Source: Aurantiochytrium sp. KH105 (taxonomy: Eukaryota > Sar > Bigyra > Thraustochytrida > Thraustochytriidae). Taken from it: a stretch of 64,000 bases of DNA. Shown here one piece after another: positions 63,216 through 64,000 of this stretch. The notes beneath the pieces are model-generated. The model made no database searches, was not told where the DNA came from, and saw only the letters and a list, made by a program, of their open reading frames with translations. How positions within the stretch are numbered: position 1 is the stretch's first letter; every line of letters begins with the position of its first letter. A program made the translations under genes and the position numbers. The stretch spans positions 186,001 through 250,000 of the forward strand of contig BGKB01000010.1 of the NCBI GenBank assembly GCA_003116975.1, read 5' to 3'.

Positions 63216-63998
63216 TCATGAGGAGGAGAGCTTGGATTGTTTGGCCGAATTGGTGGCACATCGACTGATTTCTTGCTGGATGGTGTTGAAGGCATCCTGG
63301 AAAGCACGCTTTTTTGCAGGAGTTTCTTGCCCGGCAAGCTCCATGAGCTTGGGGTTAAAAGGCAAAACCATCGAACGATCAATTGAAGGCGAGGTCGGGG
63401 AACTCGAGCTGGAGCTGGATGTCATCCCTGCCGGGGAGAACGGCTGCGCGCCTAATGCGAGCGAGCTCAGGGTGCCGAGTCCAGCCCCAGCCCCCGGGGG
63501 CCCCGACTGTGCGATCGCCGAAGATGGAGAAGTTTTATTTGCCGTGGCTGCTGCGACTTGCGCGACAGCTTGTGCTGCAGCTTGATAGCCCGTCATGCCA
63601 CCGTGTGTTGAGCTGGCGACATTGCCGCCCATGCCACCTGCTCCAAAGCCCATGGGAATGGCCATATTCCCCATTCCATTGTTGTTATTGTTGTTATTGT
63701 TGCCGGCGAGAAGGAACATGTTCGCAAGTTTTGACGTGTCATTGGTGGGCGAGAAAGTCGTCGTCGTCGACGAAATGCTCATGGGCGACAATGTATCGAA
63801 CTGGGTGTTACCCTTGGGGGTGTTAAGGAGCATCTGGAGAGCGATCAAGTTGGCGGCGTCTCCCTGGGCGGCCAAGAAGCGCTTTTGGGCGGCGTCCGCG
63901 CTCGCTGCATCGGTTGATCCAGGGAGTTGCTGCGTGAGCTCCGACCCCGTCGACGAGCTGCTGTCGCTGCGATCAGTCCTGGCGCTCTTTGGCGAGTT
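63216..63998 (-). CDS. C-terminal end of an unknown Ser/Ala/Asn-rich protein (partial)
   Basis: The frame is open from the right edge of the window (base 63998) to a stop at 63216, giving at least 260 residues, so the start lies outside. It is low-complexity: Ser-rich, an Asn run (NNNNNNN, from an AAC microsatellite at about 63680-63705), Gly/Met/Ala-rich and Ala/Gln-rich stretches. A short helical tail, KKRAFQDAFNTIQQEISRCA, precedes the C-terminal SKLSSS. The look is that of a disordered tail of a nuclear or RNA-binding regulator, but no domain is visible and I do not name it. Confidence 0.7.
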   Translation of the reverse strand, partial: NSPKSARTDRSDSSSSTGSELTQQLPGSTDAASADAAQKRFLAAQGDAANLIALQMLLNTPKGNTQFDTLSPMSISSTTTTFSPTNDTSKLANMFLLAGNNNNNNNNGMGNMAIPMGFGAGGMGGNVASSTHGGMTGYQAAAQAVAQVAAATANKTSPSSAIAQSGPPGAGAGLGTLSSLALGAQPFSPAGMTSSSSSSSPTSPSIDRSMVLPFNPKLMELAGQETPAKKRAFQDAFNTIQQEISRCATNSAKQSKLSSS

Positions 63999-64000
63999 AA

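Overview
This is nuclear DNA of a unicellular eukaryote. The genes are mostly intronless, spaced about 2-3 kb apart on both strands. Three genes have short GT-AG introns (95-151 bp). The content is typical of a flagellated protist: a CEP90/PIBF1 homologue, a tubulin-type carboxypeptidase, the WASH complex subunit FAM21, TRAPPC6, a CENP-W homologue, MCM3, a Hippo-type kinase and a Furry-like scaffold. The high GC content, many intergenic microsatellites and TRP/polycystin and GME genes fit a stramenopile such as a thraustochytrid (Labyrinthulomycetes). That assignment is an inference, not a proof.

Layout. 1-7.1 kb (minus): a giant open frame that runs off the left edge, probably a Furry/Mor2-type scaffold. 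8.9-15.3 kb (plus): a 2149-residue protein joining a nicotinamidase-like domain, ankyrin repeats, a zinc cluster, two RyR repeats and a polycystin/TRP-type channel. 15.3-16.8 kb: a decayed piggyBac-like element inserted just after its stop codon. 16.9-20 kb (minus): FAM21/WASHC2 and ETF-beta. 20-23.5 kb: a GC-rich repeat desert. 23.5-25.1 kb (plus): a mitochondrial PDK/BCKDK-type kinase. 25.3-29.0 kb (minus): a PDZ-LRR protein. 29.4-30.0 kb: two exon-like relics. 30.1-31.1 kb (minus): a prolyl-4-hydroxylase-like oxygenase. 32.2-35.6 kb: BAG6-like (plus) and GET4 (minus), converging. 36.3-39.0 kb: a divergent LPAAT and TKL kinase. 39.5-44.1 kb (minus): MCM3 and an MST/Hippo kinase with a SARAH domain. 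44.8-46.8 kb (plus): an ankyrin protein with a Calx-beta-like end. 47.0-50.6 kb: a divergent cytosolic carboxypeptidase and TRAPPC6. 51.0-52.1 kb (minus): GDP-mannose 3,5-epimerase. 54.0-57.6 kb: a divergent CEP90/PIBF1 and a three-exon CENP-W. 58.9-60.6 kb (plus): an unknown Ser-rich protein. 61.5-62.6 kb (minus): a GH43-like protein. 63.2-64 kb (minus): the C-terminal end of another gene.

Functional links. BAG6 and GET4 are partners in tail-anchored protein handling and sit side by side. A Furry-like scaffold and an MST-type kinase, which act in the same NDR/Hippo pathway in other eukaryotes, are both present. CEP90 and the carboxypeptidase point to centrioles and cilia. The standout is the nicotinamidase-channel fusion. 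Its domain order resembles the logic of TRPM2, where a former enzyme domain acts as a ligand sensor, but the enzyme family and the channel family are different. Its catalytic lysine appears to be replaced, which suggests a sensor rather than an enzyme.
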